Shown in pieces: positions 39,923 through 48,081 of a stretch of DNA of 64,000 bases. Within the stretch, counting starts at the first letter, position 1, and each line of letters begins with the position of its first letter. Below the pieces are notes generated by a model, which had not been told where the DNA came from, made no database searches, and saw only the letters and a program-made list of their open reading frames with translations. Both the position numbers and the translations under genes were made by a program. The stretch comes from Serratia plymuthica NBRC 102599 (GTDB lineage Bacteria; Pseudomonadota; Gammaproteobacteria; Enterobacterales; Enterobacteriaceae), in assembly GCF_001590925.1 (NCBI RefSeq), contig NZ_BCTU01000034.1:1-64000 (forward strand), read 5' to 3'.

Positions 39923-40309
39923 TCAGGCGGTTTTTTGATGGATGACGTGCAACGGCGGGGCGATGTGCAAATCCACGCTTAAATCCTGGCGGAAATCATA
40001 AGGCGTGATGTTGAACCGTTTTCTGAACATATAAGTAAAATGTGACTGCGAGCCAAAACCAAAATCCAGTGCAATGTCAAAAATGGTAGCGTCACTGCTG
40101 CGCAATTGATAAACCGCACCGGCCAGGCGGCGCTCGCGGATATACTTGCCCAGCGAAATCCCGGTCGCTTCTTTGAACAGCTTCTGCATGTGCCACAGGG
40201 AGTAGCCGGAGTACTCGGCCAACTCTTCGAGATGGATCACTCTACCTAGGTGAGTTTCGACCCATTTACTGAGGGCGCAGACCAATGAGAGGTGATGTTC
40301 TTGTATCAT
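39923..40309 (-). CDS. AraC-family regulator, MarA/SoxS/Rob-like size
   Basis: From the ATG at 40309 it is 128 residues, made almost wholly of the two helix-turn-helix motifs: LEELAEYSGYSLWHMQKLF near residue 28 and FDIALDFGFGSQSHFTYMFR near 76, then NITPYDFR. This is the layout of single-domain activators MarA (127) and SoxS (107), controlled by their own level. A GTG 42 bp upstream is possible. Which of the family it is cannot be settled. Confidence 0.85.
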   Translation of the reverse strand: MIQEHHLSLVCALSKWVETHLGRVIHLEELAEYSGYSLWHMQKLFKEATGISLGKYIRERRLAGAVYQLRSSDATIFDIALDFGFGSQSHFTYMFRKRFNITPYDFRQDLSVDLHIAPPLHVIHQKTA

Positions 40310-40555
40310 CAGTGCGTCTGTGTGAGATCTACATAGCGGTGAAGTATACACAACTTGCCGCCCCGGACAAAAAGCCCACCCGCTCCAGGGCGAAATTATT
40401 CGGAAAAACCATCATCAGGTGGCTTGTCAGCCGGAAGGAAAAACGGCTAATCTGAGATTGCCCGTTACCGCTGATACTAAAGTGGTTCAGGCCGCAGGAA
40501 ATAAACCGCCTAGACAGAGTCAGCCGTAACAACTCAGCGTTGATGGGGTGATCGC

Positions 40556-40669
40556 ATGTTAATGACAGTGATTATTACTCTGGTTGTAATCGTGGGCGTT
40601 GCCGCTTTTATGGTGACACCGGTAATGAGAATGAATAATGCGGAAGGTGTGGGAGGTGAAGAGCCGTGA
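40556..40669 (+). CDS. Possible 37-residue membrane peptide
   Basis: An ATG-started frame begins MLMTVIITLVVIVGVAAF, one membrane helix, and ends in a glycine-glutamate tail. The ribosome site (GGGGTG) is weak. No family recognised; may be chance. Confidence 0.3.
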   Translation: MLMTVIITLVVIVGVAAFMVTPVMRMNNAEGVGGEEP

Positions 40670-40822
40670 GATCAGGCCACAATATAGCCCGCTGTGGGAT
40701 GTGACAGACTACCGAAAAAGCCTGGATGTTCTTACCCGTCGTGTTTCGCGTCAGCGCGTTTTGGCTGCAACCTGAAATGCACAGGGTATCGTTCATCCGG
40801 GCTTTTTGTTGATAACGTCCGA

Positions 40823-41035
40823 TCAGACGTTTTTGCGCTCTACGGTTTCTTCGCCCCAGTACAGCTGATCGGCACTGGTTTTGGCGAAGGCCATTTCCAA
40901 GGCTTCGTCACTGCCTTCCTCCCAGATTTTTTGCGCCAATATCTCGTCGTTCTTCGCCAGCTCAAAAATCGCCTCGGCAATTTCAACCGAAGTTTCGCGC
41001 ACTGTCGCCCAGGATTTCACATTGTGGTTTGCCAT
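40823..41035 (-). CDS. yccJ: YccJ family protein
   Basis: 70 residues, with [20 protein letters not shown] near residue 18 and [17 protein letters not shown] near 38, ending ERKNV, all as in E. coli YccJ. The ATG at 41035 follows GGGAG with 6-bp spacing; the adjacent GTG is too close. In E. coli it forms an operon with wrbA; wrbA is not next to it here. Confidence 0.85.
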   Translation of the reverse strand: MANHNVKSWATVRETSVEIAEAIFELAKNDEILAQKIWEEGSDEALEMAFAKTSADQLYWGEETVERKNV

Positions 41036-41236
41036 CACGTTCTCCCGTCAGGTTAGGATTTGCAATGCGCCGCCAAGCGCAACGCTCAAGCCCCAAGTAT
41101 AGGCCAATTCGGCAGGGCGTTTTGCTGACCAATGCGCATTAACGCTGAAAATTCAGCGGCAAACGGCGTGGGGGGCGGAAAAGCGGCAGGCGGCATGGTA
41201 TTCTGTGCGGCGTCTGAACTAAGAAGGAAAGTCACT

Positions 41237-41476
41237 ATGTCCGACATGCTGAGCAACGATCAGGAATTGGCATCCGATCTGGTCGCCTGCCAACTGGTCA
41301 TCAAACAAATTCTGGATGTCATTGACGTTATCGCACCAACCGAGGTGCGGGACAAAATGGCAAGTCAGTTGAAAAGCATCGATTTTTCCACCCATCCTGC
41401 CGGCGCCGATCCGGTGACGCGGCGGGCTATCGAAAAAGCGATTGCGTTGATTGAGATGAAATTCACGCGTAATTGA
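41237..41476 (+). CDS. Small DUF2594-like (YecF-type) protein
   Basis: 79 residues, predicted as two long helices; [20 protein letters not shown] near residue 7 recalls the opening of YecF-type (DUF2594) proteins. AAGGAAAG precedes the ATG at 41237. The match is loose and the function is unknown. It ends before a strong bidirectional terminator. Confidence 0.6.
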   Translation: MSDMLSNDQELASDLVACQLVIKQILDVIDVIAPTEVRDKMASQLKSIDFSTHPAGADPVTRRAIEKAIALIEMKFTRN

Positions 41477-41480
41477 TGGG

Positions 41481-41503
41481 AAACCGCCGTTTGACGGCGG
41501 TTT
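41481..41503. terminator. Bidirectional terminator between the DUF2594-like gene and yobH
   Basis: AAACCGCCG (41481-41489) pairs with CGGCGGTTT (41495-41503). The two genes converge on it. Confidence 0.8.
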
Positions 41504-41516
41504 CGGACGGTGGTGA

Positions 41517-41750
41517 TCAATCCACCACCGTTTCGATCTTTTTGAACAGCGGGCAGTCGGCAATGCCAATCACGCCGTTGTCACCGTGCAGATACTGCGC
41601 TATCACCACATTCCGCGCCGTCAGATATTTACACTGCAACCCCAGCCCACCGACGTTTTGATTGCTGCCGATAAGCACCCCGTACCCCGAAAACAGAAAT
41701 ACGCCATACAGCACCGCCAGCGCCGCGATCCACTTAATCAGCTTACCCAT
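41517..41750 (-). CDS. yobH: YobH family small protein
   Basis: 77 residues from the ATG at 41750 behind AGGAGTCAC. FSGYGVLIGSNQNVGGLGLQ near residue 21 and CKYLTARNVVIAQYLHG near 41 are as in E. coli YobH. It has an N-terminal membrane helix. It is divergent from mgrB, as in E. coli. Confidence 0.88.
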   Translation of the reverse strand: MGKLIKWIAALAVLYGVFLFSGYGVLIGSNQNVGGLGLQCKYLTARNVVIAQYLHGDNGVIGIADCPLFKKIETVVD

Positions 41751-41853
41751 TGTGACTCCTGTTATTGATTGTCGTAGCGATATAGCCACGAGCCAGAGCA
41801 GGGCGCAACGGTAACATTCTGAAAAATAAACCCAGGTGAGATTTCTAAACGAC

Positions 41854-41870
41854 CGGTTAAACTTCGTTTA
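41854..41870 (+). promoter_or_regulatory. Candidate PhoP box of mgrB
   Basis: CGGTTA-N5-CGTTTA fits the PhoP direct repeat (T/G)GTTTA-N5-(T/G)GTTTA at 4 of 6 and 5 of 6 bases. A TAGGCT hexamer lies 12 bp downstream, the usual spacing to the -10. mgrB is a PhoP target in E. coli. Confidence 0.4.
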
Positions 41871-41928
41871 AGTTTGCCGTGATAGGCTGAGTAACCAATT
41901 ACCAAGATAACAATGAGGCTGCTAAAAT

Positions 41929-42072
41929 TTGTTGCGAAAAAAAATCCTCGTGATAATTGCGGCTCTGGCTGCCTGTCTGTTTTTTTATCTGCTGGCACTG
42001 GACAGTTATTGTGATGAGGGGGAGAGGTTTGCGTTGGGAATTTGTTCAATCACTCGCTTTGTTCCCTGGTGA
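41929..42072 (+). CDS. mgrB: PhoQ feedback inhibitor MgrB, TTG start
   Basis: A 47-residue inner-membrane peptide that binds PhoQ and lowers PhoPQ output. The frame lacks an ATG; TTG at 41929, 10 bp after GAGG, gives exactly the E. coli length. Cys16, Cys28 and Cys39 fall at the same positions as in E. coli MgrB, and the C-terminus GICSITRFVPW matches GICAINQFIPW closely. One N-terminal membrane helix precedes the periplasmic part; Cys28 and Cys39 form the DsbA-dependent disulfide. Neighbours yobH and yebO are the same as in E. coli. Confidence 0.88.
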   Translation: MLRKKILVIIAALAACLFFYLLALDSYCDEGERFALGICSITRFVPW

Positions 42073-42171
42073 GGTGCGCGGTGGTGCGCAACAATTTTCC
42101 GCGGAGATGTTCGTGCCCATCCCCGGAGTGCTAAGATGTCCGCCTGATTTTAGCAGTAGATAGGGTTGTCC

Positions 42172-42444
42172 ATGTACGATTTAGGTTTTGGTCCAAATAG
42201 CCTGGTTTCGCTGGCCATCGCAGCGCTGGCGCTGCTGGTGGGATTATGGGGCTGGTTCCTGGTGAACCGCGCCAGCGTGCGTGCCAATGAACAGATTCGC
42301 CTGTTGCAGGAAATAGCCGAGCAGCAGCGCCAACAAACGGCGTTACTGAAGAGCCTGGCGCAAAGCGCCCGCGGCGACAGCGTGGCGGAGGATGACGATC
42401 TCAGCCCGGCGCTGGATTTCAAGGGCTTCATCCCCGAACGTTAA
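42172..42444 (+). CDS. yebO: YebO family small protein
   Basis: 90 residues: a membrane helix (SLAIAALALLVGLWGWFLV) followed by NRASVRANEQIRLLQEI, as in YebO, and a predicted coiled coil with glutamines to about residue 65. Function unknown. The ATG at 42172 follows AGGG. In E. coli yebO is followed directly by yobF and cspC; here those lie 5.2 kb away. Confidence 0.8.
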   Translation: MYDLGFGPNSLVSLAIAALALLVGLWGWFLVNRASVRANEQIRLLQEIAEQQRQQTALLKSLAQSARGDSVAEDDDLSPALDFKGFIPER

Positions 42445-42494
42445 TCAGCTGCCTGTCGGGTGGCGCTTCACGCACTTTATGCCACCCGCTTTCC

Positions 42495-42902
42495 TCAGAA
42501 AAACTCCATCCCCTGATAAGGTTGAGCACGGCATGCTGCCAGACGACTGGCCAGATCGCCGCTGTGAATTTCTAACTGATGCCCGTCGGGATCGAGAAAA
42601 TACAGTGATTCCCCCTCGCTGCGGTTGCTTTTCCACTCTTTTACTCCTGCCTGGCGTAGCCGTAATGCGGCGGGTGCAAAATTTTCCTCCGTCACGCTGA
42701 ACGCATAATGGGTATAGTCTCCCGGCGTGTCCGTCGCACGCGAACTGTCCCACGACAGACACAACCACAGTTCGCCAAGGGACAGGTAGGCGCCATTTTG
42801 CCAGCGCGCATGCGGGATGAATCCCAACAGACGGGTGTAGAAATCGAAACTGCGGTTGACGTCACCTACCGCGAGCGTCAGGTGGTTAAGGCCGCTCAAC
42901 AT
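42495..42902 (-). CDS. fosA: Fosfomycin glutathione transferase FosA
   Basis: A 135-residue Mn2+/K+-dependent enzyme that opens the fosfomycin epoxide with glutathione. Metal ligands are His7 (LNHLTLAV), His65 (DYTHYAF) and Glu111 (LEIHSGD); Lys91, Ser93/95 and Arg120 fit the fosfomycin and K+ sites. The start at 42902 gives the usual length; an in-frame upstream start adds a 37-residue AT-rich stretch. Chromosomal fosA is common in Serratia. No mobile element flanks it. Confidence 0.93.
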   Translation of the reverse strand: MLSGLNHLTLAVGDVNRSFDFYTRLLGFIPHARWQNGAYLSLGELWLCLSWDSSRATDTPGDYTHYAFSVTEENFAPAALRLRQAGVKEWKSNRSEGESLYFLDPDGHQLEIHSGDLASRLAACRAQPYQGMEFF

Positions 42903-43063
42903 GGCGATGATTTCCGGGCAATGAAACAGGTAAAAAGTGTAATCATCCGAATGGAGAATATAAAGATCAAAAAACATTAGTATGGATAATATGAAAAGCC
43001 GTCGCTTTGTCATAAATCTGTCGTATTGGCATCGTAATGTAGCGCCAACCTTACGAAAGATGG

Positions 43064-43387
43064 ATGAAGCCGATGATTAAATGGTATGAAGAAAGCGACG
43101 CCGAGGTGAACCGCAGCATTGCGTTGATCACCGGAGAAAACCCGGAAAAATGGTATCCTTACGGCGGCGTGAAAGGTAAAGATTATTGCAAGAATCCCTC
43201 CGATGCCTGGCCGATTATCTGCGCCAATAAAATCAGTTTGAATGCTGACGGCCAAAGCGATAACCCGCTGTGGCAGGCCCGTATGATCACCCAGCGCGGT
43301 GAGTGGCAGGCAGACAGCAACAGCCCATTGCGCGCCGCGATGATCTGTTTCCTGCTGAGCCAGCAAACCACCGAGATGACCCGTTGA
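43064..43387 (+). CDS. DUF2591 (phage NinX-like) protein
   Basis: 107 residues. [16 protein letters not shown] near the start, [20 protein letters not shown] near residue 40 and [16 protein letters not shown] near 85 fit the DUF2591 family, best known from lambdoid phage NinX. Function unknown. Alone here, with no other phage gene, it may be a domesticated remnant or a normal chromosomal member. Confidence 0.7.
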   Translation: MKPMIKWYEESDAEVNRSIALITGENPEKWYPYGGVKGKDYCKNPSDAWPIICANKISLNADGQSDNPLWQARMITQRGEWQADSNSPLRAAMICFLLSQQTTEMTR

Positions 43388-43454
43388 ACCACCAGAAATA
43401 CTGATGATTTTTCCCTTTTTATGACAACAGAACTGTCTCTGGCGGAGCCTGTTT

Positions 43455-43691
43455 ATGAAGCGCATTATTAAAGGTGATAAAAACTTGTCTCATCTGGTGA
43501 TTGCCCATGCGGCAATCGATCGTCATGCCGAAAGCTTTGGGCAGCGCCGACAGGGCTGGCCCTCAACCTACCTGATAAAATATCAAAACGATCGCGTGGC
43601 AGTGGAAGTGGTCACGCGTCGCCAGTCCTATGTCGCGACGCTGATGATTGGCGCACGCAATCTGACCAAACTGTGCGGCCTGCCAGGCTGA
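43455..43691 (+). CDS. Small hypothetical protein
   Basis: 78 residues, basic, no membrane segment; GGAG lies 8 bp before the ATG. The segment GWPSTYLIKYQNDRVAVEVV and several arginines suggest a small folded protein. I do not recognise it. Confidence 0.5.
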   Translation: MKRIIKGDKNLSHLVIAHAAIDRHAESFGQRRQGWPSTYLIKYQNDRVAVEVVTRRQSYVATLMIGARNLTKLCGLPG

Positions 43692-43866
43692 ATCTCAGCC
43701 ATTTCGGCGCCATTCTTTGCATAAAATAGCATCCTGGTCCCTGTTGCCGGGGTGCTTCTCCTTGATGCTCCCGGGGTTAAGTGTTAAAAAGCCGCCCGCA
43801 GATACATTTATTGATTGGCGAAATCTTGTGCAAAAGCGACGGGATTCAACGCCATATGAGGATAAG

Positions 43867-45234
43867 ATGGGCGGTCAGCAACAGGATACTCCGCTAAAAC
43901 GCGGTTTAAAAAACAGACATATACAACTCATCGCCCTTGGGGGCGCCATTGGCACCGGTTTGTTTCTCGGCATTGCACAGACCATTAAAATGGCCGGTCC
44001 TTCCGTGCTGCTGGGCTACGCAATCGGTGGCGTTATCGCTTTTCTGATTATGCGCCAACTGGGTGAAATGGTGGTTGAAGAGCCGGTCGCCGGCTCATTC
44101 AGCCACTTTGCCTATAAATACTGGGGCGATTTCGCCGGTTTCCTTTCCGGCTGGAACTATTGGGCCATGTTCATTCTGGTCGGCATGGCCGAGTTAACCG
44201 CCGTAGGGATTTATATTCAGTATTGGTGGCCGGACATCCCGACCTGGGTTTCCGCTGCGGGATTTTTTGTGCTGATTAATCTGATCAACCTGGTCAACGT
44301 GCGCCTGTATGGCGAAACGGAGTTCTGGTTCGCCATCATCAAGGTGGTGGCGATTGTCGGCATGATCGTCTTCGGCGCCTGGCTGTTGGTCAGCGGAAAT
44401 GGCGGCCCGCAAGCCAGCTTCGGCAACCTGTGGGAGCAGGGGGGCTTTATGCCGCACGGCATAGAAGGGCTGGTCATGGCGATGGCGGTGATCATGTTTT
44501 CATTCGGTGGGCTGGAGATGGTCGGCATCACGGCTGCGGAAGCCGCCGATCCGCGCCGCAGCATTCCGAAAGCCACCAACCAGGTGGTGTACCGCATCCT
44601 GATTTTTTATATCGGCTCACTGACCGTACTGCTGTCTCTCTACCCATGGGACAAGGTGGTGGAAGGCGGAAGTCCGTTTGTGATGATTTTCCACGCGCTG
44701 AACAGCAACCTGGTGGCGACCCTCCTTAACGTGGTGGTGCTGACGGCGGCGCTGTCGGTGTATAACAGCGGGGTTTATGCCAACAGCCGCATGCTGTTCG
44801 GCTTGGCGACGCAGGGGAATGCGCCGAAGGCGTTGACCCGGGTGAATAAGCGCGGCGTACCTGTGCTGTCCATTGCGCTGTCGGCGCTGGTGACCTCTGT
44901 CGGCGTGCTGATCAACTACGTGATGCCTGGCAAGGCGTTTGAGCTGTTGATGGCGCTGGTGGTGTCTACGCTGGTGATTAACTGGGTGATGATTTGCCTG
45001 GCGCACCTGAAGTTCCGTGCGGCGAAAAACCGCCAGGGGGTGATCCCGAGCTTCAAGGCGTTGTGGTATCCGTTTGGCAACTACCTGTGCCTGGCGTTTC
45101 TCAGCCTGATTCTGGTGATCATGTATTTCAGCGAGGGGATCCGCATCTCCGTACTGCTGATGCCGGTATGGATCCTGCTGCTGTGGGTGGGTTTTATGCT
45201 GACGCGCCGTAAAGGCGCCAAAGTGCGGCGTTAA
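43867..45234 (+). CDS. aroP: Aromatic amino acid permease (AroP/PheP type)
   Basis: A 455-residue proton symporter of the APC superfamily with 12 membrane helices. GLKNRHIQLIALGGAIGTGL at the start, FLIMRQLGEMVVEEPVAGSF near 55 and IMFSFGGLEMVGITAAEA near 210 are shared by AroP and PheP. The N-terminal MGGQQQ...LKRGLK and the GNGGPQASFGNLWEQGG loop lean towards AroP. The ATG at 43867 follows AGGAT. No TyrR box seen upstream. PheP or another close paralogue is the alternative. Confidence 0.8.
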   Translation: MGGQQQDTPLKRGLKNRHIQLIALGGAIGTGLFLGIAQTIKMAGPSVLLGYAIGGVIAFLIMRQLGEMVVEEPVAGSFSHFAYKYWGDFAGFLSGWNYWAMFILVGMAELTAVGIYIQYWWPDIPTWVSAAGFFVLINLINLVNVRLYGETEFWFAIIKVVAIVGMIVFGAWLLVSGNGGPQASFGNLWEQGGFMPHGIEGLVMAMAVIMFSFGGLEMVGITAAEAADPRRSIPKATNQVVYRILIFYIGSLTVLLSLYPWDKVVEGGSPFVMIFHALNSNLVATLLNVVVLTAALSVYNSGVYANSRMLFGLATQGNAPKALTRVNKRGVPVLSIALSALVTSVGVLINYVMPGKAFELLMALVVSTLVINWVMICLAHLKFRAAKNRQGVIPSFKALWYPFGNYLCLAFLSLILVIMYFSEGIRISVLLMPVWILLLWVGFMLTRRKGAKVRR

Positions 45235-45241
45235 TCTATAA

Positions 45242-45264
45242 CGGAGGCGCCTTGCGCGCCTCCG
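45242..45264 (+). terminator. Hairpin terminator of the aroP-like gene
   Basis: CGGAGGCGC (45242-45250) pairs with GCGCCTCCG (45256-45264) around CTTGC. The T run is weak. Confidence 0.6.
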
Positions 45265-45273
45265 GTTCAGGCT

Positions 45274-45564
45274 TTAGCTACGTGGCATAAAGGCCGTGCC
45301 CTGATTGCCGCGGCCCAGGCCCAACAGCTTCCTGCACAGCAGGAACAGGGTGGTGACGATATCGATAGCGACCACGCTAAGCATCAGCACGCCCAACATG
45401 AAAAAACTCACCAGCGCGCCAAACAGCAGCACCAGCGGTGCCGGCACTCTCACCCGGCGGAGCTTCATCGCCGCGTACATTTTCCAATACTGGCTCTGTT
45501 GCCGCATCGTGCTACGGATACGGCCCAGACGAACACGTGACTTGCGTGATGTAGAACGGCTCAT
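45274..45564 (-). CDS. Small basic membrane protein, unknown
   Basis: 96 residues: a very basic, serine/arginine-rich N-terminus (MSRSTSRKSRVRLGRIRS), a KLRRVRVPAP stretch and then one or two membrane helices (VLLFGALVSFFMLGVLMLSV). AAGGAG precedes the ATG. No family recognised. It faces aroP tail to tail. Confidence 0.65.
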   Translation of the reverse strand: MSRSTSRKSRVRLGRIRSTMRQQSQYWKMYAAMKLRRVRVPAPLVLLFGALVSFFMLGVLMLSVVAIDIVTTLFLLCRKLLGLGRGNQGTAFMPRS

Positions 45565-45786
45565 AACTTCTCCTTTTCTGAATGTCCTATAAGTAAATCA
45601 TAAAGATCTTAAGAGATGCTTAACAGGCTCTTTATGGCCCTGGCATGCTCACAGGGACTGTGACAACACAATATCCGAAAAGGTCCCCCCCGAGGTGAGC
45701 ACGGTTCACAAAGCACGCCAATCGACTATCTTGTTATGTTATCTAATCTGCCCGTGCAGGGTGTCCGCAGTGGTCGGGAGAGCAAT

Positions 45787-46785
45787 TTGAAGAGAATCAA
45801 TCGTTACTATGATGCCGCGAAAGCTCACCACACCCCGGAGGGGTTTCGCAATCCGGAACCGACTCAGCGTCAGGAAGGGGATTTGAGACGCTGGCAAAAT
45901 GAGCGCAAGCAGCAAGGGTTGCCCAAACCGCCACAGTTGGGGTATCAGCAGTTTACCCAGCGCTGGTGGCAGCCTGCCGACCTCAGCGGCAGCGATGACG
46001 GCATCTGGTGGCTGGGGCACGCTTCGATGCTGCTGCGTCTGGATAGCCGCTATATCCTGATCGACCCAGTGCTTTCGCAACGCGCATCTCCGCTGAGTTT
46101 CTACGGCCCTAAACGTAAAACGCCGCCGCCGTTGACGGTGCAACAATTACCGGCGGTGGATGTGGTGTTGATTTCTCACAACCATTATGACCACCTTGAT
46201 CGGCGGACCGTGCGCCAATTGGCGCGACGTTTTCCCAACGCGACCTTTATCGTGCCTCTGGGGTTAAAAAGCTGGTTCCGGCGTTATCGCCTCAAGCGTG
46301 TGGAAGAACTGGACTGGTGGGACAGCCTGTCATTGGGCGAGTTAAGGTTCCACTGTACGCCGGCGCGTCACTGGAGCATGCGTACCCTGTGGGATCGCAA
46401 CCGCTCTTTGTGGTGCGGCTGGGTTATTCATCATCCGTCGCTGCGTTTCTATTTTTCTGGTGACAGCGGTTATTCGGAACGGCTGGCGGATATCGGCGTG
46501 CGCCTGGGGCCGTTTGACGTGGCGGCGTTGCCAATCGGCGCTTATGCACCGCGTTGGTTCATGCAGGAACAACATATGGATCCGCAGCAGTCGGTGACGC
46601 TGTATCAGCAATTAAATTCACCGCGGGTTATTCCGATTCATTGGGGCGTTTTTGAATTGGCCGATGAGTCGCTGGATGAACCGCCACAGCAATTAAATCT
46701 GGCGTTGAGCTCTGCCGGAATAGAGCGGCATCAGTTCTTGCCAATCAAAATTGGCGAGCGCATTGCGCTTTCCTCTAACTCTTAA
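45787..46785 (+). CDS. Metallo-beta-lactamase-fold hydrolase, NAPE-PLD/UlaG-like
   Basis: A zinc hydrolase with SHNHYDHLD (metal motif HxHxDH) near residue 130, GDSGYSERL near 225 and GAYAPRWFMQEQHMDP near 250, the pattern of bacterial NAPE-PLD-like proteins. I prefer the TTG at 45787 behind GGGAG (332 residues), because the family usually begins near KRINRYYD; the ATG at 45736 would add 17 residues without a ribosome site. Substrate unknown; phospholipid-related by family. Confidence 0.8.
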   Translation: MKRINRYYDAAKAHHTPEGFRNPEPTQRQEGDLRRWQNERKQQGLPKPPQLGYQQFTQRWWQPADLSGSDDGIWWLGHASMLLRLDSRYILIDPVLSQRASPLSFYGPKRKTPPPLTVQQLPAVDVVLISHNHYDHLDRRTVRQLARRFPNATFIVPLGLKSWFRRYRLKRVEELDWWDSLSLGELRFHCTPARHWSMRTLWDRNRSLWCGWVIHHPSLRFYFSGDSGYSERLADIGVRLGPFDVAALPIGAYAPRWFMQEQHMDPQQSVTLYQQLNSPRVIPIHWGVFELADESLDEPPQQLNLALSSAGIERHQFLPIKIGERIALSSNS

Positions 46786-47658
46786 GGGGTAAATTCACGC
46801 CCCGTGAGGGACGGTTTTTCGGATTGAACCGCCTGCAAGGCCGCCCGGTTGCGGGCTGCCGTTGTACGGGGGAACGGCGGAGGGCGTTATCAGGTGCCGG
46901 GTCTGATGAGTGGGTGCGAATAGCGAGGTGTGCAAAAAGACAAAATAATTAGACCCGAGAGTGGGTTTTGTCGGCAGAGTAAATACCCCCTGTCTTTTTA
47001 AGATTTAATTCGGTTATACATTCTCACGGATGTTAGGGTTATTGCCGTTATTTAATTCTGTCGTCAGCAGGATATTTATCCGGTTATGCACAATGATGGT
47101 GCGTAATTTTCCCCGTTGCATGCTTATGCACCTTAAAGCGGCAGCGCCATTTGTTTTTTGCCGGGGATCCGATTGTGCAGCGGGTATTCGCGATAACTAA
47201 TATTAATAATTAGCATCGGTATTATTTTCTCCGGAGAGGGGAAGGTTATCAGACAGGCGGCGGCACCGGCGTTGGGCCGTCCAGATGGCGACCAAGTGGT
47301 CTGATGAGTTTGAGGTCAAAGGCACCCGTTCATCGATATTCAAATGTTGTATAAGAAATTCCATAAAGATTCAAATTTTTTAACGTTCTAAGCGCCCGAT
47401 GGCGGTTATATGTCGCAACGCAGAGGAGCGATCGGATGAAAGAATTGTTAAAATTCAGTCAGGCTGCGGAGTGTAGCGCGGTGTGAGCGTTAAGCAGAAA
47501 ATAGCTAAGGCTTCAACATCTTTTAGCCTATTTAAGCTTATGTTGCTATCGACCGTTTCAAATATGTGCGACAGGTCCATCAGTGATTAAAAATGGCTTG
47601 CCATCGAATACAGAGTATGTGATAACGCATCTGGGTAAAACGAGGTACAGTTCTGTAT
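46786..47658. other. 870-bp gap upstream of yobF-cspC
   Basis: No ordinary gene is seen. The second half probably contains the long leader of the yobF-cspC transcript. One short frame with a good ribosome site is listed separately. GC-rich inverted segments near 46830-46890 could end the upstream transcript. Confidence 0.5.
47436..47486 (+). other. Possible 16-codon upstream ORF
   Basis: GAGGAG followed 9 bp later by ATG encodes MKELLKFSQAAECSAV and stops at 47484. The ribosome site is strong. It may be a leader peptide in the yobF-cspC leader, or chance. Confidence 0.3.
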
Positions 47659-47775
47659 ATGTGTGGCATTTTCAGTAAAGAAGTTCTGAGTAAAGACGTT
47701 AGCGTTGAATACCGCTTCTCTGCCGATCCTTATCTTAGTGCCTCAAGCAGTAACGACTCTAGTTTGTCTATGTAA
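47659..47775 (+). CDS. yobF: YobF heat-shock small protein
   Basis: 38 residues beginning [20 protein letters not shown], nearly identical to the start of E. coli YobF. The E. coli protein is 47 residues; here a stop comes after SSLSM, so the C-terminus is shorter. It lies 41 bp before cspC, as in E. coli, where the two are co-transcribed and heat-responsive. Confidence 0.88.
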   Translation: MCGIFSKEVLSKDVSVEYRFSADPYLSASSSNDSSLSM

Positions 47776-47816
47776 CGCCTACGGGCGGTTTAAACAATCC
47801 AAAGGAAATACTCAAG

Positions 47817-48026
47817 ATGGCAAAGATCAAAGGTCAAGTTAAGTGGTTCAACGAGTCTAAAGGTTTCGGTTTCATCACCCCAGCTGACGGCAGCAAAGAC
47901 GTGTTCGTACACTTCTCTGCAATCCAGGGTAACGGCTTCAAAACCCTGGCTGAAGGCCAGAACGTTGAGTTCGAAATCCAAGATGGCCAGAAAGGCCCAT
48001 CTGCAGTGAACGTTACTGCTATCTAA
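47817..48026 (+). CDS. cspC: Cold-shock-family RNA chaperone CspC
   Basis: A 69-residue OB-fold protein. The RNA-binding motifs KGFGFI (RNP1) and VFVHFS (RNP2) are intact. The sequence differs from recalled E. coli CspC at about one position (GPSAVN for GPAAVN), much nearer than CspE. CspC is expressed at 37 C and stabilises stress mRNAs such as rpoS. AAGGAAA precedes the ATG. Confidence 0.95.
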   Translation: MAKIKGQVKWFNESKGFGFITPADGSKDVFVHFSAIQGNGFKTLAEGQNVEFEIQDGQKGPSAVNVTAI

Positions 48027-48042
48027 TCAGCGTCAGCTGTAC

Positions 48043-48070
48043 AAAAAGCCCGCCTTCGTGCGGGCTTTTT
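48043..48070. terminator. Bidirectional terminator after cspC
   Basis: AAAAAGCCCGC (48043-48053) pairs with GCGGGCTTTTT (48060-48070) across a 6-nt loop. It also faces the convergent PgeF-like gene. Confidence 0.92.
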
Positions 48071-48081
48071 CGTGTCTGCGC

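Noticed and set aside
41762-42049. 95-codon minus-strand frame over mgrB
   Set aside because: The plus strand encodes MgrB with all conserved cysteines; this frame also covers its control region.
43064-43387. Prophage signalled by the NinX-like gene
   Set aside because: No other phage gene, integrase or attachment repeat is nearby, so an isolated gene is the safer call.
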